Assembly: GCF_001656295.1 (NCBI RefSeq)
Contig: NZ_LXHE01000016.1
Location: 1-43,731, forward strand
DNA length: 43,731 nucleotides
Origin: Moraxella catarrhalis
GTDB lineage: Bacteria > Pseudomonadota > Gammaproteobacteria > Pseudomonadales > Moraxellaceae
Direction of reading: 5' to 3'
Shown one piece after another: positions 1 to 11,633 of this stretch. Position 1 is the first letter of the stretch. Every line of letters starts with the position of its first letter. A program made the position numbers and the translations under genes. The notes under the pieces were generated by a model, which did no database searches, had not been told where the DNA came from, and was given only the letters and a program-made list of their open reading frames with translations.

Positions 1-56
1 TGGTTGGTTGGTTGGTTGGTTGGTTGGTTGGTTGGTTGGTTGGTTGGTTGGTTGGT
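1..56. repeat. Tetranucleotide repeat (TGGT)14, phase-variation tract
   Basis: Fourteen perfect TGGT units run from the window edge to position 56; the true number may be larger because the tract is cut by the edge. On the minus strand the unit is a rotation of CAAC and encodes repeating Pro-Thr-Asn-Gln inside the modM reading frame. Four-base units are not a multiple of three, so gain or loss of one unit shifts the downstream frame. This is the known ON/OFF mechanism of mod genes in Moraxella, Haemophilus and Neisseria. Confidence 0.95.
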
Positions 57-322
57 GAAAAATATTGATAATTTGTCAATACTTTTGGCTCAAAAAGTAC
101 ATCAATGTCTTGTCTGTCCATCTCTAAATGCAAAAAGCGTTCGTTGCGTGCGGTGTCTTCTTTACTCATGCCTGCTTCTAGCACAGTATCTTTGAATGGG
201 AAGCTGAGCACCACGTCATCGTTGTGCATCAAAAATCCTGTACGCGCATCGTTGGTGGTGAACAGTCCGATTTTGTTGCTATGGCGCGTGTAATTACCTT
301 TGGTGAGTGAATTGTCTGACAT
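1..322 (-). CDS. modM: Type III restriction-modification DNA methyltransferase Mod, N-terminal part (truncated by window edge)
   Basis: Only the first 107 or so codons are present. The ATG at 322-320 follows an AGGA ribosome binding site. The N-terminus (MSDNSLTKGNYTRHSNKIG) is followed by the FPFKD and LFEPKVLTN stretches typical of the start of type III Mod proteins, then by the PTNQ-coding repeat, the same position where ModA of Haemophilus carries its repeat. The family methylates adenine in a short non-palindromic site, and switching changes expression of many genes. The catalytic motifs lie beyond the edge, so ON or OFF state cannot be read. The gene starts 21 nt after the alaS hairpin, leaving little room for its own promoter. 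The family call is firm; the symbol rests on the repeat type and the Moraxella context. Confidence 0.8.
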   Translation of the reverse strand, partial: MSDNSLTKGNYTRHSNKIGLFTTNDARTGFLMHNDDVVLSFPFKDTVLEAGMSKEDTARNERFLHLEMDRQDIDVLFEPKVLTNYQYFSPTNQPTNQPTNQPTNQPT

Positions 323-343
323 AGATTATTCCTGAATGGTTAA

Positions 344-372
344 AAATAAGGACGCCTGACACGTCCTTATTT
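344..372 (-). terminator. Intrinsic terminator after alaS
   Basis: Perfect 11-bp inverted repeat AAATAAGGACG / CGTCCTTATTT (344-354 and 362-372) with a 7-nt loop, followed on the minus strand by a short T run. It lies 12 nt after the alaS stop and just before modM. Confidence 0.8.
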
Positions 373-384
373 GATGGTCAATGG

Positions 385-3036
385 TTATAGTTTGTGCTTT
401 AAATCATCTAGCACAGATGCCAATGCTTTATCGGTGCCATCAACGTCATTGGCGCCGCCTTGGGCAAAATCAGGTTTGCCACCGCCTTTGCCATCAAGGT
501 CTTGGCAAAGCTGCTTGATAATATCGCCTGCCTTGACTTTGGCGGTCAAGTCTTTGCCAACACTTGCTGTCAGGGCGACTTTGCCATCTGAGACACTGGC
601 TAATATAGCAATGCCATCGTGTAGTTTTGATTTGATATCATCTGCCAGTGAACGCAGTGATTTGGCATCCAATCCTTGAAGCTTGGCAACCAAAACTTGA
701 GTATCATTAATGGTGATAACTTTATCCATCAATGATTTGGCTTCTAGGCTTGCCAGTTTTTGGTTGAGCTGCTCAAGCTGTTTTTCCAAATCGCGCTGTT
801 TATCACTTAAGCTTGTGATACGCGGCAATATCTCATCTCGCTTGGCTTTTAGGTTACCTGCCAAAGTGCTTAGTGTGCGTTCGCCATTTTGAATATATCG
901 AAGTGCACCCATGCCTGTTAAGGCTTCGATGCGGCGAACACCGGCAGCGATACCGCCTTCTGAGACGATCTTAAACAGACCGATATCGCCAGTTCTGTGG
1001 ACATGTAGACCCCCGCATAGCTCGATAGAAAATGCAGAGCGGTCTTGATTTTCGCCCATGGTTAGTACCCGCACAGTGTCGCCGTACTTTTCACCAAACA
1101 AAGCCATGGCGCCTTTTTGCATGGCTGAATCGATGTCCATATGCTCAATGCTAACTTCGGTGTTCTTTTGAATTTGCTCATTGACCAAGCGTTCAACTTG
1201 AATCAAATCATCAGCGCTAATTGAGCCATCATAAGAAAAATCAAAACGCAACACTTCACTGGACACCAAAGAGCCTTTTTGGGCGACGCCATCGCCTAAT
1301 ACAGTGCGCAGTGCTGCATGTAGTAGGTGGGTGGCGGAGTGGTTCTTGGCAGAGGCGCGGCGTACATCGTCAATCACTTGTGCGGCGGCATCTTGGTGAT
1401 TGGAGATTTGACCCATTTTGACAGTGCCATGATGAATGACGGCATTACCTGATTTTTTGGTATCTTCGACAGCAAAGACGCCCGATGCTGTGCTGATTTC
1501 GCCTGTTTCACCAACCTGTCCGCCGCCTTCGGCATAAAACGGTGTGGCAGACAGTACGATTACACCTTGATCGCCTTCGCTGAGTTGATCAACTTCTTTA
1601 CCTTCTTGATATAAACCGACAATGGTGGTTTGTGCTGCCAGTGACTCATAACCCAAAAACTCAGTTGGGCCATCAACCCTAATTGCAGCGGTGTAATCAA
1701 TGTCAAATTTACCTGCATCGCGGGCGCGTTCACGCTGAGCTTGCATATGGATCTCAAATCCATGCTCATCAATGCTAATCTCTCGCTCACGGGCAATATC
1801 GGCAGTCAAATCGGTTGGGAAACCGTAAGTATCGTACAGCTTAAATACCGTCTCACCGTCCAACGTCTCACCGGCGCTAAGCTTGTCAAGCTCGGCTGAA
1901 AGTAGGCGCAGACCTTGTGCCAGTGTCTTGGCAAATTGTTCTTCTTCTTTTTTGATGGCGCTTTGGATTTCGTTTAGTTTTTCGTTCAGCTGTGGGTAAG
2001 CTTCACCCATCTCGGCAGCCAATGCAGGCACCATTTGATAGAAAAAGGCACCGTCAGCACCTAGCTTATTACCATGACGGACGGCACGGCGAATGATACG
2101 GCGTAGTACATAGCCGCGACCTTCATTACTTGGGCGGACACCATCTGCAATCAAGAATGAAACCGCACGAATGTGATCAGCGATGACTTTGAGCGACGCT
2201 TGACCGTCATTACTGATGCCCAAAATCTCAGCAGCCGCGTTCATTAAATTGACAAAAATGCCCAATTCATAGTTGCTGTGCAGGTTGCCTGTGATGGCGC
2301 TGATGCGCTCAAGACCCATGCCTGTATCGACCGATGGCTTTGGCAGTGGCTCCATTGTTCCATCTTTTTGGCGATTAAACTGCATAAAAACGCAGTTCCA
2401 AACCTCGATATAGCGGTCGCCATCTTCTTCGGGCGTGCCTGGCAGTCCGCCCCAGATGTGCTCACCATGATCATAAAAAATCTCTGTACAAGGACCACAA
2501 GGACCTGTATCACCCATCATCCAAAAGTTATCAGACTGATACGCGCCGCCTTTATTGTTGCCGATGCGGATGATGCGCTCAGGCTCAAGTCCGATGTCTT
2601 TGCGCCAGATGTCATAGGCTTCATCATCAGTGTGATAAACGGTGACGTATAGTCGGTCTTTGGGTAAGCCTAGCCATTCATCTGAAGTCAAAAACTCCCA
2701 AGCATAAGCGATGGCACTCGCCTTAAAATAATCCCCAAAAGAAAAATTGCCCAGCATCTCAAAAAATGTATGATGGCGCGCGGTGTAACCCACATTATCA
2801 AGGTCGTTATGCTTACCGCCGGCACGCACGCATTTTTGAGACGATACCGCTCGGACATAGTCCCTTTTTTCAAGACCTAAAAAGGTATCTTTAAACTGGT
2901 TCATGCCTGCGTTAGTGAATAAAAGCGTCGGATCGTCATGGGGAATTAGGCTAGATGAATGGACATGGGTGTGCTGTTTTGAGATAAAAAAGTCAATGAA
3001 TGCTTTACGAACTTCATTTAACTGCATGGTTTTCAT
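385..3036 (-). CDS. alaS: Alanine--tRNA ligase
   Basis: The 883-residue length matches bacterial AlaRS. The N-terminal class II catalytic core begins around residue 4 ([10 protein letters not shown]) and includes the [14 protein letters not shown] and [13 protein letters not shown] motifs. The editing domain carries the zinc-binding HSATH motif and the distal [13 protein letters not shown] motif. The C-terminal part ends with a coiled coil and the C-Ala domain ([11 protein letters not shown]). It charges tRNA-Ala in the cytoplasm and deacylates misacylated Ser/Gly-tRNA. The ATG at 3036 follows AAGGA at a spacing of about 9; an ATG three codons in is possible. The gene is followed by a hairpin terminator and then modM. 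Confidence 0.98.
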   Translation of the reverse strand: MKTMQLNEVRKAFIDFFISKQHTHVHSSSLIPHDDPTLLFTNAGMNQFKDTFLGLEKRDYVRAVSSQKCVRAGGKHNDLDNVGYTARHHTFFEMLGNFSFGDYFKASAIAYAWEFLTSDEWLGLPKDRLYVTVYHTDDEAYDIWRKDIGLEPERIIRIGNNKGGAYQSDNFWMMGDTGPCGPCTEIFYDHGEHIWGGLPGTPEEDGDRYIEVWNCVFMQFNRQKDGTMEPLPKPSVDTGMGLERISAITGNLHSNYELGIFVNLMNAAAEILGISNDGQASLKVIADHIRAVSFLIADGVRPSNEGRGYVLRRIIRRAVRHGNKLGADGAFFYQMVPALAAEMGEAYPQLNEKLNEIQSAIKKEEEQFAKTLAQGLRLLSAELDKLSAGETLDGETVFKLYDTYGFPTDLTADIAREREISIDEHGFEIHMQAQRERARDAGKFDIDYTAAIRVDGPTEFLGYESLAAQTTIVGLYQEGKEVDQLSEGDQGVIVLSATPFYAEGGGQVGETGEISTASGVFAVEDTKKSGNAVIHHGTVKMGQISNHQDAAAQVIDDVRRASAKNHSATHLLHAALRTVLGDGVAQKGSLVSSEVLRFDFSYDGSISADDLIQVERLVNEQIQKNTEVSIEHMDIDSAMQKGAMALFGEKYGDTVRVLTMGENQDRSAFSIELCGGLHVHRTGDIGLFKIVSEGGIAAGVRRIEALTGMGALRYIQNGERTLSTLAGNLKAKRDEILPRITSLSDKQRDLEKQLEQLNQKLASLEAKSLMDKVITINDTQVLVAKLQGLDAKSLRSLADDIKSKLHDGIAILASVSDGKVALTASVGKDLTAKVKAGDIIKQLCQDLDGKGGGKPDFAQGGANDVDGTDKALASVLDDLKHKL

Positions 3037-3275
3037 ATAAAAAAATCCTTGACCAAAGGCGGCGGGTGTTTTGTATTTATGGGCTAAATTGATAGGGCAA
3101 CCAAGTGGGCTTGGATAGACAAAATGCTTGTCAAAAATTACTCGCCATAGTCACCGCAAACGATTAATTTTAGCATAAATGATGATAAATGTAAGTGATT
3201 TATGCAGGCTTGGTGCAATTTTTGTACATAAAAAACAGCATCATAAAAATTTCATAGAAATTTTTGAAAAATCGC

Positions 3276-3304
3276 TTAACATTTGTGCAAAAAAAGTGTA
3301 TAAA
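3276..3304 (+). promoter_or_regulatory. Sigma-70 promoter for the small membrane protein gene
   Basis: TTAACA at 3276-3281, a 17-nt spacer, and TATAAA at 3299-3304. The expected start of transcription is near 3311, about 26 nt before the ATG at 3337. Confidence 0.7.
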
Positions 3305-3336
3305 TATAGTATTCCACAAAAACTATGGGGTTTTAT

Positions 3337-3552
3337 ATGAATATACCATTATTTAGTGCGATTTTTTCAATTGCGTTTACAGTGATTATTGGCGTGCTGA
3401 TGATTGTTGCTTTTGTCACTGGGTTTGATCAAGGTATGCATATCATTGGTGCTGTGATTATTGGTGCAGTCATCAGTTTGCCTGTAGCACTCTTTGTTAC
3501 CAAAAGACTTGCTCAGCTGACAAGTGGCCCAAATAAAGCACCAAAAGCGTAG
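3337..3552 (+). CDS. Small two-helix membrane protein of unknown function
   Basis: A 71-residue protein starting MNIPLFSAIF. Two hydrophobic segments (about residues 5-29 and 34-53) are followed by a short basic tail (VTKRLAQLTSG). I chose the ATG at 3337 because TGGGG lies 6 nt upstream of it; an ATG four codons earlier overlaps that site. It has its own promoter and shares a bidirectional terminator with purB, so it is a single-gene unit. It resembles short conserved membrane proteins seen in Acinetobacter and Moraxella, but I know of no proven function. Confidence 0.75.
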   Translation: MNIPLFSAIFSIAFTVIIGVLMIVAFVTGFDQGMHIIGAVIIGAVISLPVALFVTKRLAQLTSGPNKAPKA

Positions 3553-3599
3553 TTAATTTTAAAAAATATCCGCTTGCCAATCTTATCAAAAGCCAGCTA

Positions 3600-3634
3600 A
3601 AAAATCACCGCAAGTTCACTAAGCGGTGATTTTT
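3600..3634. terminator. Bidirectional terminator between the small membrane gene and purB
   Basis: 12-bp inverted repeat AAAAATCACCGC / GCGGTGATTTTT (3600-3611 and 3623-3634). It has A and T tails on both sides and serves two convergent genes. Confidence 0.9.
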
Positions 3635-3654
3635 ATACAATGTATTATTATAAA

Positions 3655-6421
<2,767 letters not shown>

Positions 6422-6477
6422 TGGTATGATGAATTTTGATAAATGGCTAATGATTTTAACAAAAAATAACAATAAAA

Positions 6478-7686
<1,209 letters not shown>

Positions 7687-7749
7687 CTAAAATGATCAAA
7701 ATTGGCAAATTTGACTGCCAAAGCTTTGCATTATTATAACATTTATTTG

Positions 7750-7758
7750 TGCTATAAT
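7750..7758 (+). promoter_or_regulatory. Extended -10 promoter of ispF
   Basis: TGCTATAAT is a consensus extended -10, about 32 nt before the ispF ATG. A second possible promoter with TTGACT at 7711-7716 and TATAAC at 7735-7740 (18-nt spacer) overlaps it. Confidence 0.65.
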
Positions 7759-7790
7759 TGGTGAATTTCAATGTTAACTCAAAGGTTTTT

Positions 7791-8282
7791 ATGCTAAGAA
7801 TTGGTCAAGGGTTGGATGTACACGCATTTACAGACGGTGATTTTGTGACGCTTGGTGGCATACAGATAGCGCACACGCATGGCATCAAGGCGCACTCTGA
7901 TGGCGATGTGCTTTTACATGCCTTATCAGATGCACTGCTTGGGGCGCTGGCTCTTGGGGATATCGGACAGCATTTTCCTGATACCGATGATGCGTATAAA
8001 GGTGCGGACAGTAAAGTGCTGCTTCAGCATGTGTATGAGATGGTCAAATCAAAAGGGTATGAGCTTATCAATGCTGACATGATGGTGATTTGTGAATTGC
8101 CAAAACTATCGCCGCATAATCTTGCCATGCGCGAATGCATCGCAGGCGTTTTGGATGTTGATGTGGACTGTATCAGCATCAAAGCCACGACTAATGAGAA
8201 AATGGGTTATTTGGGGCGCGGTGAGGGGATTTTTGCCAGCAGTGTGGTGCTTCTACAAAAAGTGAGTGCCAATCATGAATAA
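7791..8282 (+). CDS. ispF: 2-C-methyl-D-erythritol 2,4-cyclodiphosphate synthase
   Basis: A 163-residue protein of normal family length. The metal-binding DVHAF motif is at residues 8-12, followed by HSDGDVLLHALSDALLGA, DIGQHFPDTD and the C-terminal KATTNEKMGYLGRGEGI. It makes cyclic MEcPP in the non-mevalonate isoprenoid pathway. The ATG at 7791 follows AAAGG; an upstream ATG at 7758 lies inside the promoter and is rejected. The last 8 nt overlap the next gene, so the two are likely translationally coupled. Confidence 0.97.
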   Translation: MLRIGQGLDVHAFTDGDFVTLGGIQIAHTHGIKAHSDGDVLLHALSDALLGALALGDIGQHFPDTDDAYKGADSKVLLQHVYEMVKSKGYELINADMMVICELPKLSPHNLAMRECIAGVLDVDVDCISIKATTNEKMGYLGRGEGIFASSVVLLQKVSANHE

Positions 8283-8859
8283 AAATACGGCGCTTGTTTT
8301 AATAGATTTGCAGCGTGGTTTTGATGAGGTGAGCCGTTGGGGCGGCAATCGTAATAATCCTGACTGCGAAAAGGTGTGTCATCAGCTTTTAAAGCAGTGG
8401 CGCGACTATGATCTGCCGATTTTTCATATCCGCCATAATTCCACCAATCCCGACTCTGCGTTACATCCCAGCCATCAAGGCAATCAATTCAAAGCATTGA
8501 CTGCGCCATTAGCCCATGAAATTATCATTGAAAAAACGGTTAATTCTGCATTTATTGGCACCAATTTTCATCAATTATTAACCGATAATAACATCTCTCA
8601 ACTGGTGCTGGTGGGGCTGACAACCAATCATTGCGTCTCTACTACGGCACGAATGGCGGGCAATTTAGGGTTTGAGGTAGTGGTGGTCGAAGATGCAACG
8701 GCGACTTTTGATAGGGTGGGTTTTGATGGTAGGCATTATGACAGCCAGACAGTGCATCAAATCAGCCTTGCCAATTTACATGGTGAATTTGCCACCGTCA
8801 TGAACAGCCAACTGATTTTGAGTGATAAATTTTGGCAAAATCTTAAAAATAGCGTATAA
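8275..8859 (+). CDS. Isochorismatase-family cysteine hydrolase
   Basis: A 194-residue alpha/beta hydrolase of the isochorismatase superfamily. The catalytic triad is visible: Asp11 in LIDLQRGF, Lys87 in IIEKTVNSAF and Cys120 in TTNHCVSTTARMAG. The last also holds the usual cis-peptide region. The family includes nicotinamidases, ureidoacrylate and isochorismate hydrolases, and the substrate here is not predictable. It starts inside the ispF stop region (8-nt overlap). Its 3' end contains the grxD promoter. Confidence 0.88.
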   Translation: MNKNTALVLIDLQRGFDEVSRWGGNRNNPDCEKVCHQLLKQWRDYDLPIFHIRHNSTNPDSALHPSHQGNQFKALTAPLAHEIIIEKTVNSAFIGTNFHQLLTDNNISQLVLVGLTTNHCVSTTARMAGNLGFEVVVVEDATATFDRVGFDGRHYDSQTVHQISLANLHGEFATVMNSQLILSDKFWQNLKNSV

Positions 8860-8860
8860 T
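8832..8860 (+). promoter_or_regulatory. Sigma-70 promoter of grxD, inside the preceding gene
   Basis: TTGGCA at 8832-8837, a 17-nt spacer and a perfect TATAAT at 8855-8860. Transcription should start near 8867, 28 nt before the grxD ATG. Most of it overlaps the last codons and stop of the hydrolase gene. Confidence 0.85.
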
Positions 8861-8894
8861 CAGACGATCGCTTATTAAACCATTTGGAGAAATT

Positions 8895-9230
8895 ATGACT
8901 CAGATCAATCCAGAAATTAAAACACTGATCGAAAATCAAATCAAAGATCATGCTGTTTTGTTATACATGAAAGGTACGCCGCAGTTTCCACAGTGTGGCT
9001 TTTCGGCGCGCGCGGTGGAAGTGCTGACACAAATTGGTCGCCCATTTGCATTTGTGAATATTTTGGAAAATCCTGAAATTCGCTCAACTTTGCCACTGAT
9101 CGCAAATTGGCCAACTTTCCCTCAGCTTTGGGTGAATGGCGAGCTGATTGGCGGTAGCGACATCATTTTACAGATGTATCAAGCTGGCGAGCTTAAGCCG
9201 CTGATCGAAGAGCACAGCCCAGAAGTCTGA
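8895..9230 (+). CDS. grxD: Monothiol glutaredoxin, Grx4/GrxD type
   Basis: A 111-residue protein with the monothiol CGFS active site (Cys34) in PQCGFSARAV. The glutathione-binding TFPQLWVNGELIGGSDI stretch (about residues 76-92) is also present. Such proteins carry bridging [2Fe-2S] clusters, often with BolA, and act in Fe-S delivery. This fits the presence of the isc genes about 5 kb downstream. The start is marked by TTGGAG 7 nt before the ATG. It has its own promoter and terminator. Confidence 0.97.
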   Translation: MTQINPEIKTLIENQIKDHAVLLYMKGTPQFPQCGFSARAVEVLTQIGRPFAFVNILENPEIRSTLPLIANWPTFPQLWVNGELIGGSDIILQMYQAGELKPLIEEHSPEV

Positions 9231-9249
9231 TGACTGAAGCATGCTAATG

Positions 9250-9282
9250 AACGACCGCTGAGGAAATTGGCGGTCGTTTTTT
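9250..9282 (+). terminator. Terminator of grxD
   Basis: 9-bp inverted repeat AACGACCGC / GCGGTCGTT (9250-9258 and 9270-9278) followed by a T run. Confidence 0.93.
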
Positions 9283-9303
9283 AAATTTGATTGAATTGTT
9301 GAC

Positions 9304-9312
9304 TGGTATTAT
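9304..9312 (+). promoter_or_regulatory. Possible extended -10 promoter of ggt
   Basis: TGGTATTAT fits an extended -10, 55 nt before the ggt start. No good -35 element is seen at the right distance, so this is tentative. Confidence 0.35.
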
Positions 9313-9367
9313 CTACAATGACAAGTACACTTTATTAAGATCAATCAACTAAAGCGAAGGAGCGCGT

Positions 9368-11143
9368 ATGACCAAAACCTATCTATTGACCGTATTGGCA
9401 ATCTCTATGTCGATCTCGGGGTGCCAAGCCATCGGTGGCAATCAGGCAAAGACTGATGATCAGCCTACTGGCATCGTAGGCGCTGACGCTCATGCCCCTG
9501 AGCGCGCAACAGGATTGACCGAACAAAGACAGGTGATTGCCAGTGATTTTATGGTGGCGTCAGCCAATCCACTGGCAACGCAAGCAGGGTATGATATCTT
9601 AAAGCAAGGCGGCAGTGCTGCAGATGCGATGGTAGCAGTGCAGACCACGCTAAGCTTGGTGGAGCCACAATCGTCAGGCTTGGGCGGTGGTGCATTTGTG
9701 CTGTATTGGGATAATAGCGCCAAAACGTTGACCACCTTTGATGGGCGTGAGACGGCACCGATGCGCGTGACGCCAGAATTATTTTTGGATAAAGACGGTC
9801 AACCATTGAAATTTATGGAAGCGGTGGTCGGTGGTCGCTCGGTTGGCACGCCTGCCATCCCTAAACTGATGGAGACAATACATCAGCGATACGGTGTATT
9901 GCCTTGGGGAAAATTATTTGATACGCCGATCCACTTGGCAAAACAAGGCTTTGAGGTGTCGCCAAGGCTTGCCATCTCGGTTGAGCAAAATCAGCAGCAT
10001 TTGGCACGCTATCCAAAAACAGCCGCTTATTTTTTGCCGAATGGTGTGCCGCTACAAGCAGGCAGCTTGCTGAAAAATTTAGAATTTGCTGACAGTGTTC
10101 AGGCATTAGCAGCTCAAGGTGCAAAAGCTCTGCATACTGGCAAATACGCCCAAAATATCGTGTCGGCTGTCCAAAATGCTAAGGATAATCCAGGTCAATT
10201 ATCCTTACAAGATTTGTCTGATTATCAAGTGGTAGAGCGTCCGCCCGTTTGTGTGACTTATCGTGTTTATGAAGTATGTGGTATGAGCGCACCAAGCTCA
10301 GGTGGGATTGCTGTGGGTCAGATTTTGGGGATTTTAAATGAATTTTCACCCAATCAGGTGGGGTATGATGCTGAAGGCTTGCGTCTCTTGGGCGATGCTT
10401 CTAGGCTTGCCTTTGCGGATCGTGATGTCTATTTGGGCGATCCTGATTTTGTACCTGTACCCATTCGCCAGCTGATTTCCAAAGATTACCTAAAACAGCG
10501 TAGCCAGCTGCTTGAGCAGTCAGATAAAGCGCTGCCCAGCGTATCTGCAGGTGATTTTATTCGTGAATGGGTATCTGCAAAAGCGATTGAGTTACCTTCT
10601 ACCAGTCATATTTCAATTGTGGATAAGGCGGGGAATGTGCTGTCTATGACGACTTCTATTGAAAATGCGTTTGGCTCAACCTTGATGGCAAATGGTTATC
10701 TGCTCAATAACGAGCTGACGGACTTTAGTTTTGAGCCGACACAGCAGGGCAGACAGGTTGCCAATCGTGTTGAGCCTGGTAAGCGACCACGCTCTTCAAT
10801 GGCACCAACCATTGTATTCAAAGAAGGCAAGCCTTATATGGCGATCGGCTCTCCAGGTGGTAGCCGAATCATTGGCTATGTCGCTAAGACGATTGTGGCG
10901 CATAGTGACTGGAATATGCCCATCCAAGATGCCATCAGTGCACCCAATTTATTAAATCGCTTTGGTAGCTATGAGCTAGAAGCAGGCACAGATGCCACCG
11001 AGTGGCAACAAGCCTTAACCGACTTGGGCTATAAGACTGATGTGCGTGAGCTTAATTCTGGCGTTCAAGCCATCGTTATTGAGCCAAGCAGACTGGTGGG
11101 CGGTGCCGATCCACGCCGAGAAGGTCGAGTGATGGGTGATTAG
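9368..11143 (+). CDS. ggt: Gamma-glutamyltransferase, predicted lipoprotein
   Basis: A 591-residue Ntn-hydrolase. The N-terminus is a lipoprotein signal with a lipobox ISGC placing the acylated Cys at residue 19. The predicted autocleavage Thr is Thr412 in the STSHISIVD motif, splitting the chain into a large subunit and a small subunit of about 180 residues. GLGGGAFVLYW, NNELTDFSF and SPGGSRIIGY are family stretches. It transfers or hydrolyses gamma-glutamyl groups of glutathione in the periplasm. The start follows GAAGGAG. It is a single gene between two terminators. Confidence 0.95.
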   Translation: MTKTYLLTVLAISMSISGCQAIGGNQAKTDDQPTGIVGADAHAPERATGLTEQRQVIASDFMVASANPLATQAGYDILKQGGSAADAMVAVQTTLSLVEPQSSGLGGGAFVLYWDNSAKTLTTFDGRETAPMRVTPELFLDKDGQPLKFMEAVVGGRSVGTPAIPKLMETIHQRYGVLPWGKLFDTPIHLAKQGFEVSPRLAISVEQNQQHLARYPKTAAYFLPNGVPLQAGSLLKNLEFADSVQALAAQGAKALHTGKYAQNIVSAVQNAKDNPGQLSLQDLSDYQVVERPPVCVTYRVYEVCGMSAPSSGGIAVGQILGILNEFSPNQVGYDAEGLRLLGDASRLAFADRDVYLGDPDFVPVPIRQLISKDYLKQRSQLLEQSDKALPSVSAGDFIREWVSAKAIELPSTSHISIVDKAGNVLSMTTSIENAFGSTLMANGYLLNNELTDFSFEPTQQGRQVANRVEPGKRPRSSMAPTIVFKEGKPYMAIGSPGGSRIIGYVAKTIVAHSDWNMPIQDAISAPNLLNRFGSYELEAGTDATEWQQALTDLGYKTDVRELNSGVQAIVIEPSRLVGGADPRREGRVMGD

Positions 11144-11204
11144 AGGCTAGGCTTGTATTTTGTGAATTTGACCTCATTAAATCTAATCAAAAATGGGGAA
11201 AATT

Positions 11205-11555
11205 ATGACAAATCAAACAAAAGTGCAAGCCATCAAGCAAGTTTCTGAACAGATTTTGACAATTTGTGAGACGCCAAACACTGCTCTGCAAGCCATCCAT
11301 CTGATATTACAACATGGCGGCGCAGGTGAGCTGTCTTGGCAAGTGGTGTATAATCGCGTGATGGCAGATGAAGATGTGATCGGTGCCAGTTATTTGGTTG
11401 ATTTTGCACAGACTGCCGAAAATTTACCCTTTGATGTGCTGCCTTTGATCAGTTTAGTATTAGAAAAGGGTGGTGATGCACTCAAAGCCGCCATGCTAAA
11501 CAAACTGCCTGACGACGCCAAAGAAAACTTGCGTATCATGGGCTATATGTCTTAG
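11205..11555 (+). CDS. Small soluble protein of unknown function
   Basis: A 116-residue predicted all-helical protein with no signal or membrane segment that I can see. The ATG at 11205 follows GGGG at a good distance; an in-frame ATG four codons upstream is less likely. The hydrophobic pattern of helices (AIHLILQHG, VLPLISLVLEKGGDALKAAML) suggests a compact helical bundle. It has a terminator shared with the convergent ygiQ remnant. No family was recognised. Confidence 0.7.
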   Translation: MTNQTKVQAIKQVSEQILTICETPNTALQAIHLILQHGGAGELSWQVVYNRVMADEDVIGASYLVDFAQTAENLPFDVLPLISLVLEKGGDALKAAMLNKLPDDAKENLRIMGYMS

Positions 11556-11592
11556 CTTTTTAAAGTATCTTTTTGGTCAAAAACCATTCATA

Positions 11593-11630
11593 AAAAAATC
11601 ACTCATCGGTTGCCTGATGAGTGATTTTTT
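11593..11630. terminator. Bidirectional terminator between the unknown gene and ygiQ
   Basis: 15-bp perfect arms AAAAAATCACTCATC / GATGAGTGATTTTTT (11593-11607 and 11616-11630) with an 8-nt loop. It lies 3 nt after the original ygiQ stop at 11634-11636, which helps to define the old end of that gene. Confidence 0.93.
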
Positions 11631-11633
11631 ATG

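Noticed and set aside
1-195. Plus-strand ORF of repeating MVGWLVGWL
   Set aside because: It is the antisense reading of the modM repeat; the minus-strand frame matches type III Mod proteins.
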